DNA of 64,000 bases. Origin: Spirochaetota bacterium (GTDB taxonomy: Bacteria > Spirochaetota > Brevinematia > Brevinematales > Brevinemataceae). Under the pieces are notes generated by a model that made no database searches, was not told the origin of the DNA, and was given only the letters and a program-made list of their open reading frames with translations. This document shows positions 24,255-32,544 of the stretch, piece after piece. Location: the NCBI GenBank assembly GCA_030154445.1, contig JAGUQW010000002.1, positions 62,001 to 126,000 of the forward strand. Direction: 5' to 3'. The position numbers were made by a program, and so were the translations under genes. Each line of letters opens with the position of its first letter. Positions within the stretch are counted from its first letter, which is position 1.

Positions 24255-25643
24255 TTATGTGTCCTCTGTGGATGTATCTAATTCTGGAGAATTTTCTTCA
24301 TAAGTAGCACTATCCTCATCAGAGACTTCTTCATAAGTAGCAGTCTCAGAGGCTTCATCATCATAGTATCCTTCATCATCATAGTATCCTGCTTCATCAG
24401 CGGGAGGTTCAATTGTAGATTCTATAAAAGATTCTAAAGGAACAGATGAGGAAATTGCATTAACATTTTTGAGAAGGTCTGTCATTGCTTTATTACCATT
24501 ATCAATAGCTAAACTTAAGGCAGTATGTTTGTCAATAGACTCTATATTATAATTAATACCTTTTTTAATAAGTAATTCAGCTGTTGAAACATGATCATTT
24601 TGAACAGCAAATAATAAAGCATTCCAATTGTCAGAATCAGTTGCGTTCAAATTTACTCCACTATTTAATAGTTCTTCAATTGCTTCATTATGACCTAATT
24701 GAGCAGCAGCCATAAGAGCGGTCCAATTACTTACTGTAGATTCTCTCTCTTCCCCATTGATAATCCTATTAACAAAAGCTGTAGCAGTTTGATTTGCATT
24801 AGCACCCATATGGCCTAAGTATTTTATCATATTAGTATTATTATTAAATGTTGCTACAATAAGTGCTGTAGTACCAGCTACATTAGCATTATTTATATCT
24901 AATCCTATAGTTTCTAATAAATATTCGACAATCTCTTTATGATCATTTTCAGCTGCAAAGCGTAAAGCTGTATCACCATTAATATTTTTAGTTTTTGGAT
25001 TTACGCCACGCTCAATCAATTCTTTAATTTTGTTGAGATTTCCCTCTATAGCAGCTTGGTGAATACTATTATTTCCATCATTATCCCAATTATGGATAGC
25101 AATACTCTCTTCTGGAGTTAAATTAGTTAATAAATTATATGATTTTTTAGGATAATCAAAAATACGATAGGTATTAGATATATATATAGTTTTTTCTATA
25201 TAATTTGAAATATTAGTAATAATATTTGATATCTGTAAAGGAGCTTGAATAGGTGCTGGAATTGATTTATCTATATAAATATTCGGAGAATACAACAATC
25301 GAGGAAGAGTGATACTTTTCTCTTGATCAAAAGCTCCATATTGGATTAGCAAATTTTTAATAATTGGTGTAGTAAAACTTAAAGCAGTATTACCTGCTTT
25401 TGAGACAATATTAGGATTAGCTCCATTTTCTAATAAATAACGAACAATATCTGAATATCCATTCCAAGATGCAACATGGAGAGCTGTAAATCCAGAAATA
25501 TCAGTCATATTAATGTCAACTGATCTAGTATTTATTGCAGAAACAATACCAGTATAATCATTATTTTCAGCCAATTGAATAAGATTTTGAGTATAATTTG
25601 CGATGGGAGTAGTTAATAATAATATTATTATTATTTTTTTCAT
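24255..25643 (-). CDS. Exported ankyrin-repeat protein with acidic C-terminal tail
   Basis: The 462-residue protein starts at ATG 25643, preceded by AGAGAT, with signal peptide MKKIIIILLLTTPIANYTQ. Two blocks of ankyrin repeats follow (about 25-110 and 180-390; cores TALHVAS, TALRFAA, TALIVAT, TALMAAA, NALLFAV, TALSLAI). A spacer without repeats lies at about 110-175. The last 50 residues are extremely acidic and contain repeats of Y-Y-D-D-E and A-T-Y-E-E. An acidic tail of this kind could bind cations or mimic nucleic acid, but that is speculation. Five to seven ankyrins of this type are clustered around the ECF sigma operon. Confidence 0.85.
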   Translation of the reverse strand: MKKIIIILLLTTPIANYTQNLIQLAENNDYTGIVSAINTRSVDINMTDISGFTALHVASWNGYSDIVRYLLENGANPNIVSKAGNTALSFTTPIIKNLLIQYGAFDQEKSITLPRLLYSPNIYIDKSIPAPIQAPLQISNIITNISNYIEKTIYISNTYRIFDYPKKSYNLLTNLTPEESIAIHNWDNDGNNSIHQAAIEGNLNKIKELIERGVNPKTKNINGDTALRFAAENDHKEIVEYLLETIGLDINNANVAGTTALIVATFNNNTNMIKYLGHMGANANQTATAFVNRIINGEERESTVSNWTALMAAAQLGHNEAIEELLNSGVNLNATDSDNWNALLFAVQNDHVSTAELLIKKGINYNIESIDKHTALSLAIDNGNKAMTDLLKNVNAISSSVPLESFIESTIEPPADEAGYYDDEGYYDDEASETATYEEVSDEDSATYEENSPELDTSTEDT

Positions 25644-25712
25644 AGAAATCTCTTTAATAAATTTTAGTGATTTTATTTTGAATAGTACTATATCATATAT
25701 AGATGTCAATTA

Positions 25713-26267
25713 TTATTTATTGTATTTATTTTGTATATATAATTGATAGATTTGATTTTCATCATATAATATATCAATTATATTGTTTTCTGTATAAAGC
25801 CATTGAGAAAGTATTGTTGAAAGTTTCTTTTTTAATTCTTGATAAAGTTTTTTATTGGTATCATTTTCAATAAGAATTAAATTTATAAGAATTTGATTTT
25901 TCTCAGCTATCACTTGTTTAATAGCTTGAATATTTTGAAAATCTTGAGGAGTATTATTTTCAAATTTAATTATATCAGATAATGTTATTTCTAATAGTAA
26001 TTTTTGTTGTAGAATATCTTTAACTGCAGGTGATAATATTGATGAATACAATTCAATATCTTTTTCAAATTCTACTATAGCAAAATTTATTAAATTTTGC
26101 TCATGTAATGGTAATTGTTTAAAAATAGAAGGTGAAATTTCTGTAGGTTTTTGGATATAATTAAAATTAATTATATTATCTATATGTCTACGATTTTTTG
26201 TAAAATTACTAATTGCATAAGGTTTGCTTGTTATTAATATCAATAATACTAAGAAAATTTGAGTCAT
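25713..26267 (-). CDS. Exported helical protein in the ECF operon
   Basis: I do not recognise this family. The protein has 184 residues from ATG 26267 (GGAG upstream; an ATG four codons earlier overlaps the ribosome-binding site). A signal peptide (MTQIFLVLLILITSKPYA) is followed by an almost wholly helical domain rich in Glu, Lys, Leu and Ile (for example LQQKLLLEITLSDIIKFE). The size and composition resemble small periplasmic helical sensors such as the Spy/CpxP/CnrX group, without their L-T-x-x-Q motif. It lies in the ECF sigma operon between the 26345 gene and the ankyrin genes. Confidence 0.65.
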   Translation of the reverse strand: MTQIFLVLLILITSKPYAISNFTKNRRHIDNIINFNYIQKPTEISPSIFKQLPLHEQNLINFAIVEFEKDIELYSSILSPAVKDILQQKLLLEITLSDIIKFENNTPQDFQNIQAIKQVIAEKNQILINLILIENDTNKKLYQELKKKLSTILSQWLYTENNIIDILYDENQIYQLYIQNKYNK

Positions 26268-26318
26268 AATATTCTCCATGATAAAGTTATTACTTTATAT
26301 CATGGATCGGAATATATT

Positions 26319-26338
26319 TACAATTCTATAGAATTGTA
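26319..26338. repeat. 20-bp perfect palindrome between two exported-protein genes
   Basis: TACAATTCTA followed by its exact reverse complement TAGAATTGTA, six bases after the 26345 gene. A weaker inverted repeat (CCATGATAAAGT/ACTTTA-TA-TCATGG) lies at 26277-26306. Both may slow or end transcription within the operon. Confidence 0.75.
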
Positions 26339-26344
26339 TAAATA

Positions 26345-26893
26345 TTATTTAGTAACACATTCATAGCGTTTGAGTAACTCTTCTGTTAACATATCAGGGT
26401 TTTTAATAGCATTAGTTATTTTTTCTTGAATTTTTATATTATAATTTTGATAAGTATCTTGGAATATTTTTTGTATACTTTTAGTATGGCTATCCATTAA
26501 AATGTAACTTTTAGTGCTTAAATCAAATAATTTTATATAAGTATCTAAAATTTCTTGAGATCTATTTGTATGTATTTTATGTTCTTGAATGAATGTTACT
26601 AATTCTTTTTCAAGATATTCAATTTGTATGTTTAATAATTTCATATTTTTTTTAAATTCATCTTGTTTTTCTTTTGTATTTGTTACAGCAATTGAAATTT
26701 CTTTATCGAAATCAAAAATAGCATGTTTATCAAATATTTGCATATATTTTTCATTTTTGTATCTTTTTGGAGCTCCCCAAAAGGGAAATTTATAATTTTT
26801 AACAGTTTCTTTTCTATATTGTTTGTGATCTGCAAAAGTAGGAAGAGTCAATAAAGACAAAATAGTAATAATAAAGTATTTTTTTTTTAACAT
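26345..26893 (-). CDS. Exported helical protein, possible periplasmic stress or metal sensor
   Basis: The 182-residue protein has a signal peptide (MLKKKYFIITILSLLTLPTFA) and then a highly charged helical region (KQDEFKKNMKLLNIQIEYLE, HTNRSQEILDTYIKLF). A helical hairpin after a signal peptide, encoded right after a sigma factor and a one-span membrane protein, resembles CnrX/ZraP-type periplasmic sensors in sigma-antisigma operons. No L-T-x-x-Q motif is seen, so the link is contextual. The gene starts three bases after the stop of the membrane protein gene. Confidence 0.6.
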   Translation of the reverse strand: MLKKKYFIITILSLLTLPTFADHKQYRKETVKNYKFPFWGAPKRYKNEKYMQIFDKHAIFDFDKEISIAVTNTKEKQDEFKKNMKLLNIQIEYLEKELVTFIQEHKIHTNRSQEILDTYIKLFDLSTKSYILMDSHTKSIQKIFQDTYQNYNIKIQEKITNAIKNPDMLTEELLKRYECVTK

Positions 26894-26896
26894 GAT

Positions 26897-27208
26897 TTAT
26901 TTCTCCGCTGGATCTTTATAAGAAGAAATTAATGTGGAATATATATAATTAGAATTGAGGACATTTTTTCTATCTTGTTCTAATAGTTTAAGAGCTATTT
27001 TTTGTTGGTATTCATTATAAGAAATAATAGATCCCAAGGTAGATACTATTATAAGTAAAAACATTGCAGTCATTAGAGGTATTTTAGAAGACATGTAATA
27101 GTGCGGTGTTTTATAAATCAAAAAGTCTGTTTTTGAATCTATTGTATTAAAATCAATAGATTCTTTCTTGATGCAATTTAATAATTGATCTAATTTATCT
27201 TGAGTCAT
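26897..27208 (-). CDS. Single-span membrane protein, candidate anti-sigma factor
   Basis: The 103-residue protein has about 42 cytoplasmic residues rich in Lys and Asp, one membrane helix (about 43-62, IPLMTAMFLLIIVSTLGSII), and a 40-residue external part. Its ATG overlaps the sigma-factor stop (ATGA), the classical coupling of an ECF sigma factor with its anti-sigma factor. No zinc-binding ZAS motif is present, so the assignment rests on position and topology, like CnrY-type anti-sigma factors. Confidence 0.6.
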   Translation of the reverse strand: MTQDKLDQLLNCIKKESIDFNTIDSKTDFLIYKTPHYYMSSKIPLMTAMFLLIIVSTLGSIISYNEYQQKIALKLLEQDRKNVLNSNYIYSTLISSYKDPAEK

Positions 27209-27705
27209 AATATTTCTCCTAGTTCATTTTTTAGTATTTTTGTTAATTTTTCTCTTGCTCTGTGTCGTAGTGATTTGGTTGCATTGAGAGCCAATCCTAA
27301 TATATCAGAGCATTCTTGGAAAGAACGTTCTTCTAAATCTTTTAATATAATAATCTCTTGTTCTCTTGATGAAAGTTGATTCATTCCTATCCATAGTTGT
27401 TCTAGCGTTTCAGATTGTATACTTTGTTGTTCGGGAGTATATTTATTATCAGCAATGTCTTCAATAGTATTTAATCCTAAACAAATTCTAGCACGTGATT
27501 TTATATATTCTTTATAAACTGTATTTCGTGCTATTGTTATAGTATAGGCAACGGGTGACTCCATTTGAGAAACTTTATCCCAACGTTTCCAAACTTCTAC
27601 AAATGCTCTAGATGTACTTTCTTCTGCTAGATCTTTATTAGTTTTAGCTCTGCATAGGCGATATACAAGAGTTTTATTTTTTTTATAAAACTCTTCAAAT
27701 GTCAT
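27205..27705 (-). CDS. ECF-family RNA polymerase sigma factor
   Basis: The 166-residue protein has sigma region 2 (FEEFYKKNKTLVYRLCRA, FVEVWKRWDKV, and AYTITIARNTVYKEYIKS) and region 4 (LSSREQEIIILKDLEERSF, then ILGLALNATKSLRHRAREKL with the helix-turn-helix). I start at ATG 27705; the ORF extends 16 codons further upstream but without a better signal. It heads an operon of a short membrane protein, two exported helical proteins and two exported ankyrin proteins, all on the minus strand. The organisation suggests that an envelope signal controls these exported proteins. Confidence 0.9.
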   Translation of the reverse strand: MTFEEFYKKNKTLVYRLCRAKTNKDLAEESTSRAFVEVWKRWDKVSQMESPVAYTITIARNTVYKEYIKSRARICLGLNTIEDIADNKYTPEQQSIQSETLEQLWIGMNQLSSREQEIIILKDLEERSFQECSDILGLALNATKSLRHRAREKLTKILKNELGEIL

Positions 27706-27817
27706 ATTATTTTCACTCCAAATGAATTTTATACTACAATATAATAAGGTCACTATCGATCAAATCGATTTATAATTGTTACTTTTTTATTAAATATTTG
27801 AGTGAAAGAACTGATTA

Positions 27818-28840
27818 TTATTTTTTAATTAATCTTTTCATAGTAATATCTGTTGGTGAAATAATATCTTTAAGTCGTATACCTTTTGTAGTTTGAACAT
27901 CAAGGTCTGCATGATAAGTGATTAATAATTTAGTAATATCAAGATGCTTTTTACTAATAGAAAGAAATATAGGGGTAACACCAAATTTGTTTGCTAAATT
28001 AGGATTTGCTCCTTTTTCTAATAAAAGTTGTACGGTAGAACTATTTCCTAAAGCACTAGCTATAGCTAATAATGAAGTTTTAGTAGAGGCTATAGTTGAG
28101 TTGATATCAGCTCCTTTATTAAGGTATAACTTTACTATGCTAGTATATCCTTTTGTAACAGCTTCAAATATTGGCAACAACCTATTAGGCATAGGATCAT
28201 TAATATCAGCTCTATGTTTTATTAATAATTCTACAATTTCTGTGTATCCATTTATAGTTGCTAGATGAAGTGCGGATAGTCCTTCATTATTTTTTGTATT
28301 TACTTGCATATATTCAGTTAAAAATAAAGCTACAAGTTTGGTATATCCTTTTTTACTAGCAATCATTAAAGCTGTATTACCTTTGTAATCTTTTGTGTTA
28401 ATAAAAGCACCATGATTAATTAATAATTTTACAATTTCTAAAGAATCATCAGTGGTCAGCATGAGAGCAGTTCTATTTTGAGCGTCTCTACTATTAATAT
28501 CTTTTGGATTTATAGTAAGTATCTCTTTAACAAGATTGATATTATTTTCTTGTACTGCTTCTAAAAGGCTTACCTTTATATTTGTAGAAATAAGGTTAGT
28601 GTTTTGTGAAGAATTGTCTATGGAATCAAAAACTATAGGTGAATTTGATAAATCTTGTGTATAAATTGTATTATTTTCTTGTACTTTTTCTAAAAGGCTT
28701 GATTCTATATTTGTAGAAATAAGGCTAGTGTTTTGTGAAGAATTATCTATGAAATCAAAAATTATGGGTAAATTTGATAAATCTTGTGTATAAATTATAT
28801 TTGATACCATAAATATGGTAAGTAGTAATAAATATTTTAT
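27818..28840 (-). CDS. Exported ankyrin-repeat protein, probably initiated at ATA, with N-terminal duplication
   Basis: The first ATG (28810) would give no signal peptide and lies 30 bases from the GGAG site. Counting back, ATA at 28840 sits six bases after GGAG and gives a signal peptide (KYLLLLTIFMVSNIIYTQ after the initiator) like those of its paralogues. From ATA the protein has 340 residues. Residues around 15-100 contain two tandem copies of a 43-residue unit (IYTQDLSN...QENN). Seven or so ankyrin repeats follow (TALMLTT, TALMIAS, SALHLAT, LPIFEAV, SLLAIAS, TPIFLSI). It is transcribed alone, upstream of the ECF gene, with 111 bases between. Confidence 0.78.
   Translation of the reverse strand: MKYLLLLTIFMVSNIIYTQDLSNLPIIFDFIDNSSQNTSLISTNIESSLLEKVQENNTIYTQDLSNSPIVFDSIDNSSQNTNLISTNIKVSLLEAVQENNINLVKEILTINPKDINSRDAQNRTALMLTTDDSLEIVKLLINHGAFINTKDYKGNTALMIASKKGYTKLVALFLTEYMQVNTKNNEGLSALHLATINGYTEIVELLIKHRADINDPMPNRLLPIFEAVTKGYTSIVKLYLNKGADINSTIASTKTSLLAIASALGNSSTVQLLLEKGANPNLANKFGVTPIFLSISKKHLDITKLLITYHADLDVQTTKGIRLKDIISPTDITMKRLIKK
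28541..28798 (-). repeat. Tandem duplication of 129 bp in the ankyrin gene
   Basis: Two direct copies of 129 bp (28670-28798 and 28541-28669) encode near-identical 43-residue segments that begin (I/T)IYTQDLSN and end VQENN. Divergence is small, so the duplication is recent. Confidence 0.92.
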
Positions 28841-29021
28841 AACATGCTCCTTAATATATAATAATTATATTATATATTATTATAATAATTTTTTTTTGTC
28901 TAGTTTTACAACATGATATATATCGTAAAAATGATCTGTAATCTTGAATATTGTAAAAAACTAATTAATATACCAAATATATATCATACATATGAGTATA
29001 TTATGTAGTAATTTATATATA

Positions 29022-29834
29022 TTAGATATTATTAAATAATTGTTGGTTACTTAATAATTTAAATAAAGATTCAATCTTGTCTTGCGGGAACATATTTTTA
29101 TTGATAATGGTGGTGGAGATATTTTCATTTTGATTGTTGATATGATGAATATTAGCACCATTTTTGATAAGAAATTTAAAGCTCGTGATAGTTTTCTCCA
29201 CATTAAGGTGAGGGTAATATTCTTCAGAGCTGTCTGTGATTACCCAAAATAATGTTTTATTATCATATAATAAATTCATGTTAATCTGGTATCTTTTTTT
29301 CATATAATTTATAGCTTTTTTATTCATAGCTTTTACTAACAATCCTGTAGTGATATAAATATTTTTTTCTCCGTTAATATTAGGGTGATTGATAGTACTT
29401 AAATAATTAGCCATTGGATAATCATTATTAATTAACGCTTCATATAATAGAGAATATTTCAAATCTAATAATTCAATATTATTTTGTATTAGTAGTTTTG
29501 CTATTTTTAATTGCTTGTATTTTACGGCTATAGAGAGGGCATTACCGATAAGACAGCCATGACCTGCGTATAAAAGTTGATTAATAGGAACTTTTTTAAT
29601 AAGCATATCTTGGACGAGATTAATTTTTCCTTTTTCAATAGCAATACTCAAAGGAGAGCTATCATCTTCGTATGGAGAATAATTTGTAACTCCTTTATTT
29701 TGTTGTATCATATTTTTAGCATCTTCATAAGATTCGTTAGCAATAAGATTTCTCAATACATTAAAATCATTTTCTATAGAAAAATTTAGTGCCATAGAAT
29801 GCAATAATAAAATCATAAATAAAAGAATTGTCAT
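29022..29834 (-). CDS. Exported ankyrin-like protein
   Basis: The 270-residue protein starts at ATG 29834 (GGAG upstream, same leader as the next gene), with signal peptide MTILLFMILLLHSMA. Repeats are degenerate ankyrins: SPLSIAIEKGKINLVQDML, ALSIAVKYKQLKIAKLLIQ, and SLLYEALINNDYPMANYL. Repeats at the C-terminus are harder to recognise (INYMKKRYQINMNLLYDN, then SFKFLIKNGANIHHIN). It is one of three stand-alone ankyrin genes here. Its function is unknown; an exported binding protein is likely. Confidence 0.75.
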   Translation of the reverse strand: MTILLFMILLLHSMALNFSIENDFNVLRNLIANESYEDAKNMIQQNKGVTNYSPYEDDSSPLSIAIEKGKINLVQDMLIKKVPINQLLYAGHGCLIGNALSIAVKYKQLKIAKLLIQNNIELLDLKYSLLYEALINNDYPMANYLSTINHPNINGEKNIYITTGLLVKAMNKKAINYMKKRYQINMNLLYDNKTLFWVITDSSEEYYPHLNVEKTITSFKFLIKNGANIHHINNQNENISTTIINKNMFPQDKIESLFKLLSNQQLFNNI

Positions 29835-29900
29835 AAAAGTCTCCATTACTGAATTAGTAGAAATCAATTAATTTTTATTAATTTATTATACGATACAATC

Positions 29901-29950
29901 AAATACAAAATAAGCCTGTAATTATAATATTACAGGCTTATTTTGTATTT
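29901..29950. repeat. Perfect 22-bp inverted repeat between two ankyrin genes
   Basis: Arms 29901-29922 and 29929-29950 are exact reverse complements with a 6-base loop. It touches the stop codon of the 30629 gene and probably acts as its terminator, although the trailing T-run is weak. Confidence 0.93.
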
Positions 29951-30629
29951 ATTTGCAAGAATCTTTTTTAGTTCTATGATTGATACCACCAGCTTTGGCG
30001 AGTATATCGACCATTGATTGATTGTTACCAGCACAAGCTACACTCATCGCACTGTGATTAAGTTGTTTACTAATGATATTGATATCTACTTTTTGTTTAA
30101 GTAAAAATTTTACAGCATCTTTTCTATCGTTAGAAACTGCCACCATAAGAGCAGTTTCTCCATCTCTTTCGTCTTGAGCGTTAAGATCGATCTTACTTTT
30201 CATTAAAGGATATAAATATTCTATAGTTTTAATATCACCACCCAAAATAGCAGACTTAAAGACATGTTGTACATCAGCTCTATCTGTAGCAAATAGATTT
30301 GCATTATGTTCTTCAATTAGATATTTAGTAATATCTAAGTATCCTAAAAAAGTAGCCCATAATAGAGCAGTTTGTCCTAGACTTTTTTCATCTTTAACTT
30401 CTATATTCTGTCCATTATTTATCATTTTTTTGATTTCCATTAAGTTACCTTGTTTTACTGTATCAAACCACAATGCATCAGGGCCTTTGGACTTTTGATA
30501 AAATAAACGATGAGATAATCGGCTTGTGCTAGCTTTGTTCGTCATCTGTTCATAGGTAAACCTAGGATAATCCTTAGTATTCTGCCCAAATATAGGGGAT
30601 ACCAATAAAATTAATAATAATATTTTCAT
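29949..30629 (-). CDS. Exported ankyrin-repeat protein
   Basis: The 226-residue protein starts at ATG 30629, with GGAG six bases upstream; an ATG five codons earlier overlaps that site. A signal peptide (MKILLLILLVSPIFGQ) precedes a basic linker and four or five ankyrin repeats (TALLWATFLGYLDITKYLIE, FKSAILGGDIKTIEYLY, TALMVAVSNDRKDAVKFLL, SAMSVACAGNNQSMVDILA). It ends RTKKDSCK. Its leader and -10 region are nearly identical to those of the neighbouring ankyrin gene at 29834, indicating a local duplication. Confidence 0.82.
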   Translation of the reverse strand: MKILLLILLVSPIFGQNTKDYPRFTYEQMTNKASTSRLSHRLFYQKSKGPDALWFDTVKQGNLMEIKKMINNGQNIEVKDEKSLGQTALLWATFLGYLDITKYLIEEHNANLFATDRADVQHVFKSAILGGDIKTIEYLYPLMKSKIDLNAQDERDGETALMVAVSNDRKDAVKFLLKQKVDINIISKQLNHSAMSVACAGNNQSMVDILAKAGGINHRTKKDSCK

Positions 30630-30679
30630 AAAAATCTCCATCACTAAATTAGTAGGAACTAATTAGTTTTTATTAATTT

Positions 30680-30707
30680 ATTATACCATATTTATAGACT
30701 AATTCAA
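30680..30707 (-). promoter_or_regulatory. Promoter of the 30629 ankyrin gene
   Basis: On the minus strand TTGAAT and TATAAT are 16 bases apart, 51 bases before the ATG. The 60 bases from the -10 element to the start codon are about 88% identical to the same region of the 29834 gene. Confidence 0.7.
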
Positions 30708-30825
30708 ATACTATTTATTTGTTAATACTTTAAGTATTTCTGTACAGTGAACTATCGATATATTATTATAATATTTTTGATTTATTTTGTAAAGAATATA
30801 CTAGAAAAATTCATATTAAAATAGA

Positions 30826-32544
30826 CTAATCTATCTTATTATATTTCCTAAAAGCTTGTACTACTTCAAATATTCCATAAGGTACTAAAGCCTTGCCAAG
30901 TAAAAACCAAAATGCACCAAAAATTTTAACCCACCATTCAGGATTACTACTAGTTATATAAGTAGTTAATAGTTTGTAATTAGTTGGATTGAAATATTCC
31001 ACCATATTAGAGAAAAATTGACCAGATGTAAATAATCCTCCAATAGATTTCCAATATACACCTGTAAAGAAATGATTATTAATATCGTAATAGGGAAATG
31101 ATATATAAAACATTGAAAAACATACAAACCATACTATAGCAGTAAAGAAAACACCCTGTCCCCAATTTTGACCATGATTATTAGAAACTTTCCCTATCCA
31201 TAAAGATAACCATTCAGTGATCAATTTAATACTAGATTTTTTATTTAATTGTATCCATAGCTCATTCTCATACAAATCTTTCTCTTCTGCTTTATACTCT
31301 AAAGCTCTGATAATATTATTTTGTTTGAGTTCTTCATTTTTGAGAAGGGTTGCCGTTTCCCAATTAGCACATTTTGGAGCAAATAAAACTCTGGATAAAG
31401 TTCCTGCAATTACACAGCCTTTCATATCTAAAGTAGTAATATTATCATTGCTAAAATCTAATCTACCATTGATAATAGTATTTGTAAGTGAAATTTTTTC
31501 AATAACTATTTTTTCAATAACTATTTGTTTTATAAAATCTTCTCTTTGTCTTTTAAAAGATCTGTATCTTGTTATAAGATCTTCTTCTTGTTTTATAGAA
31601 TCTTTGTGTTTTTTTATAAGATCTTTGTATTGTTCATCAAACTCTTCTTCTTGTTTTATAAACTCTTCTTTTTGTTTTATAAACTCTTCTTTTTGTTTTA
31701 TAAACTCTTCTTTTTGTTCATTAAACTCTATAGAGATTTTTAGATCTTTTTCTAAATTTTTTATATATTTATCTATTACTTGATCATTTGAATCTTTAAT
31801 ACATTTATTGATTTCTCCAAAATAAATATGAGAGTCCTTACCTAGTATCAAATTATGAAAAGTAGGATTGCTATCAAAATAAGCTCCATAAAAAGCCCCC
31901 CTCTCATTAAACTGAGTATAGTTAAATTTGTTTTCACCATGGAATTTCACTCGTTTAAAGTCTGCCTTACCCATAAAACGAGTGAAAGAAAAATTACAAT
32001 TCGTTAATGTAGAATTTTTAAAATCAGCTTTGTTCTTAAAAGTAGAATTAGTGAAATTTATTGTATTTAGTTCTATACCATAAAAAAACACCTCTTTATG
32101 AAATGTTACTGAGTCAAAAGTAATATTTTTTATTTTGATATTTTTTATATCCTTTGTACTTTTACAATAAAAATTATTTAAATAAGATCTTTTTACTATT
32201 AATTGATTAATTTGAGTATCATCTATATGAATTACATTTAGATTTAGATTTTGTATAGTTATATTTTTATCACATTTTATATTATTTAGAAAAATATTTT
32301 TTTTTCTATTCTCTGTTTCAAAACTCTCTACATTTGCCAAAAAATCAACAGTCTCTTTAAAATGAATGTTAGATAATGAAACCTCGGGTGATTTGGTACC
32401 TTGCATGCTTATTGAAAACCGAAATTCAACTTTTTTATTTATAATTATATTAGATTCACTAACTTCATTACTGTGATGTTCAAAAAGTAATTTATTATAA
32501 TTTGTATTATCATCTACATTAATAATAATTATATTCTCACTCAT
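30826..32544 (-). CDS. Pentapeptide-repeat protein with coiled coil and C-terminal membrane domain
   Basis: The 572-residue protein has three parts. Residues about 50-240 and 385-425 read as a pentapeptide-type right-handed beta-helix (NFTNSTFKNKADFKNSTLTN, CNFSFTRFMGKADF). Residues 285-370 form a long coiled coil with near-identical heptads E-E-F-I-K-Q-K. Residues about 465-565 have two or more membrane helices (GVFFTAIVWFVCFSMFYISF and WWVKIFGAFWFLLGKAL) ending in FEVVQAFRKYN, as in other pentapeptide-repeat membrane proteins. Its ATG follows the stop of the restriction-modification gene without a gap (TAGATG), so both are expressed together. A membrane effector for that system is conceivable but unproven. 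Confidence 0.8.
   Translation of the reverse strand: MSENIIIINVDDNTNYNKLLFEHHSNEVSESNIIINKKVEFRFSISMQGTKSPEVSLSNIHFKETVDFLANVESFETENRKKNIFLNNIKCDKNITIQNLNLNVIHIDDTQINQLIVKRSYLNNFYCKSTKDIKNIKIKNITFDSVTFHKEVFFYGIELNTINFTNSTFKNKADFKNSTLTNCNFSFTRFMGKADFKRVKFHGENKFNYTQFNERGAFYGAYFDSNPTFHNLILGKDSHIYFGEINKCIKDSNDQVIDKYIKNLEKDLKISIEFNEQKEEFIKQKEEFIKQKEEFIKQEEEFDEQYKDLIKKHKDSIKQEEDLITRYRSFKRQREDFIKQIVIEKIVIEKISLTNTIINGRLDFSNDNITTLDMKGCVIAGTLSRVLFAPKCANWETATLLKNEELKQNNIIRALEYKAEEKDLYENELWIQLNKKSSIKLITEWLSLWIGKVSNNHGQNWGQGVFFTAIVWFVCFSMFYISFPYYDINNHFFTGVYWKSIGGLFTSGQFFSNMVEYFNPTNYKLLTTYITSSNPEWWVKIFGAFWFLLGKALVPYGIFEVVQAFRKYNKID
31640..31725 (-). repeat. 21-bp tandem repeats encoding heptads
   Basis: Three to four near-perfect copies of a 21-base unit encode EEFIKQK heptads of the coiled coil. 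Loss or gain of a copy keeps the reading frame and would change the coil length by one heptad. Confidence 0.88.

Noticed and set aside
31640-31725. CRISPR array
   Set aside because: The repeats are contiguous, 21 bases long without unique spacers, and encode heptads. No array was seen elsewhere.
31217-31783. Long plus-strand reading frame rich in Cys, Phe and Ser
   Set aside because: It is the reverse reading of the 21-bp repeats and flanks of the pentapeptide-repeat gene; the repetitive composition explains its length.
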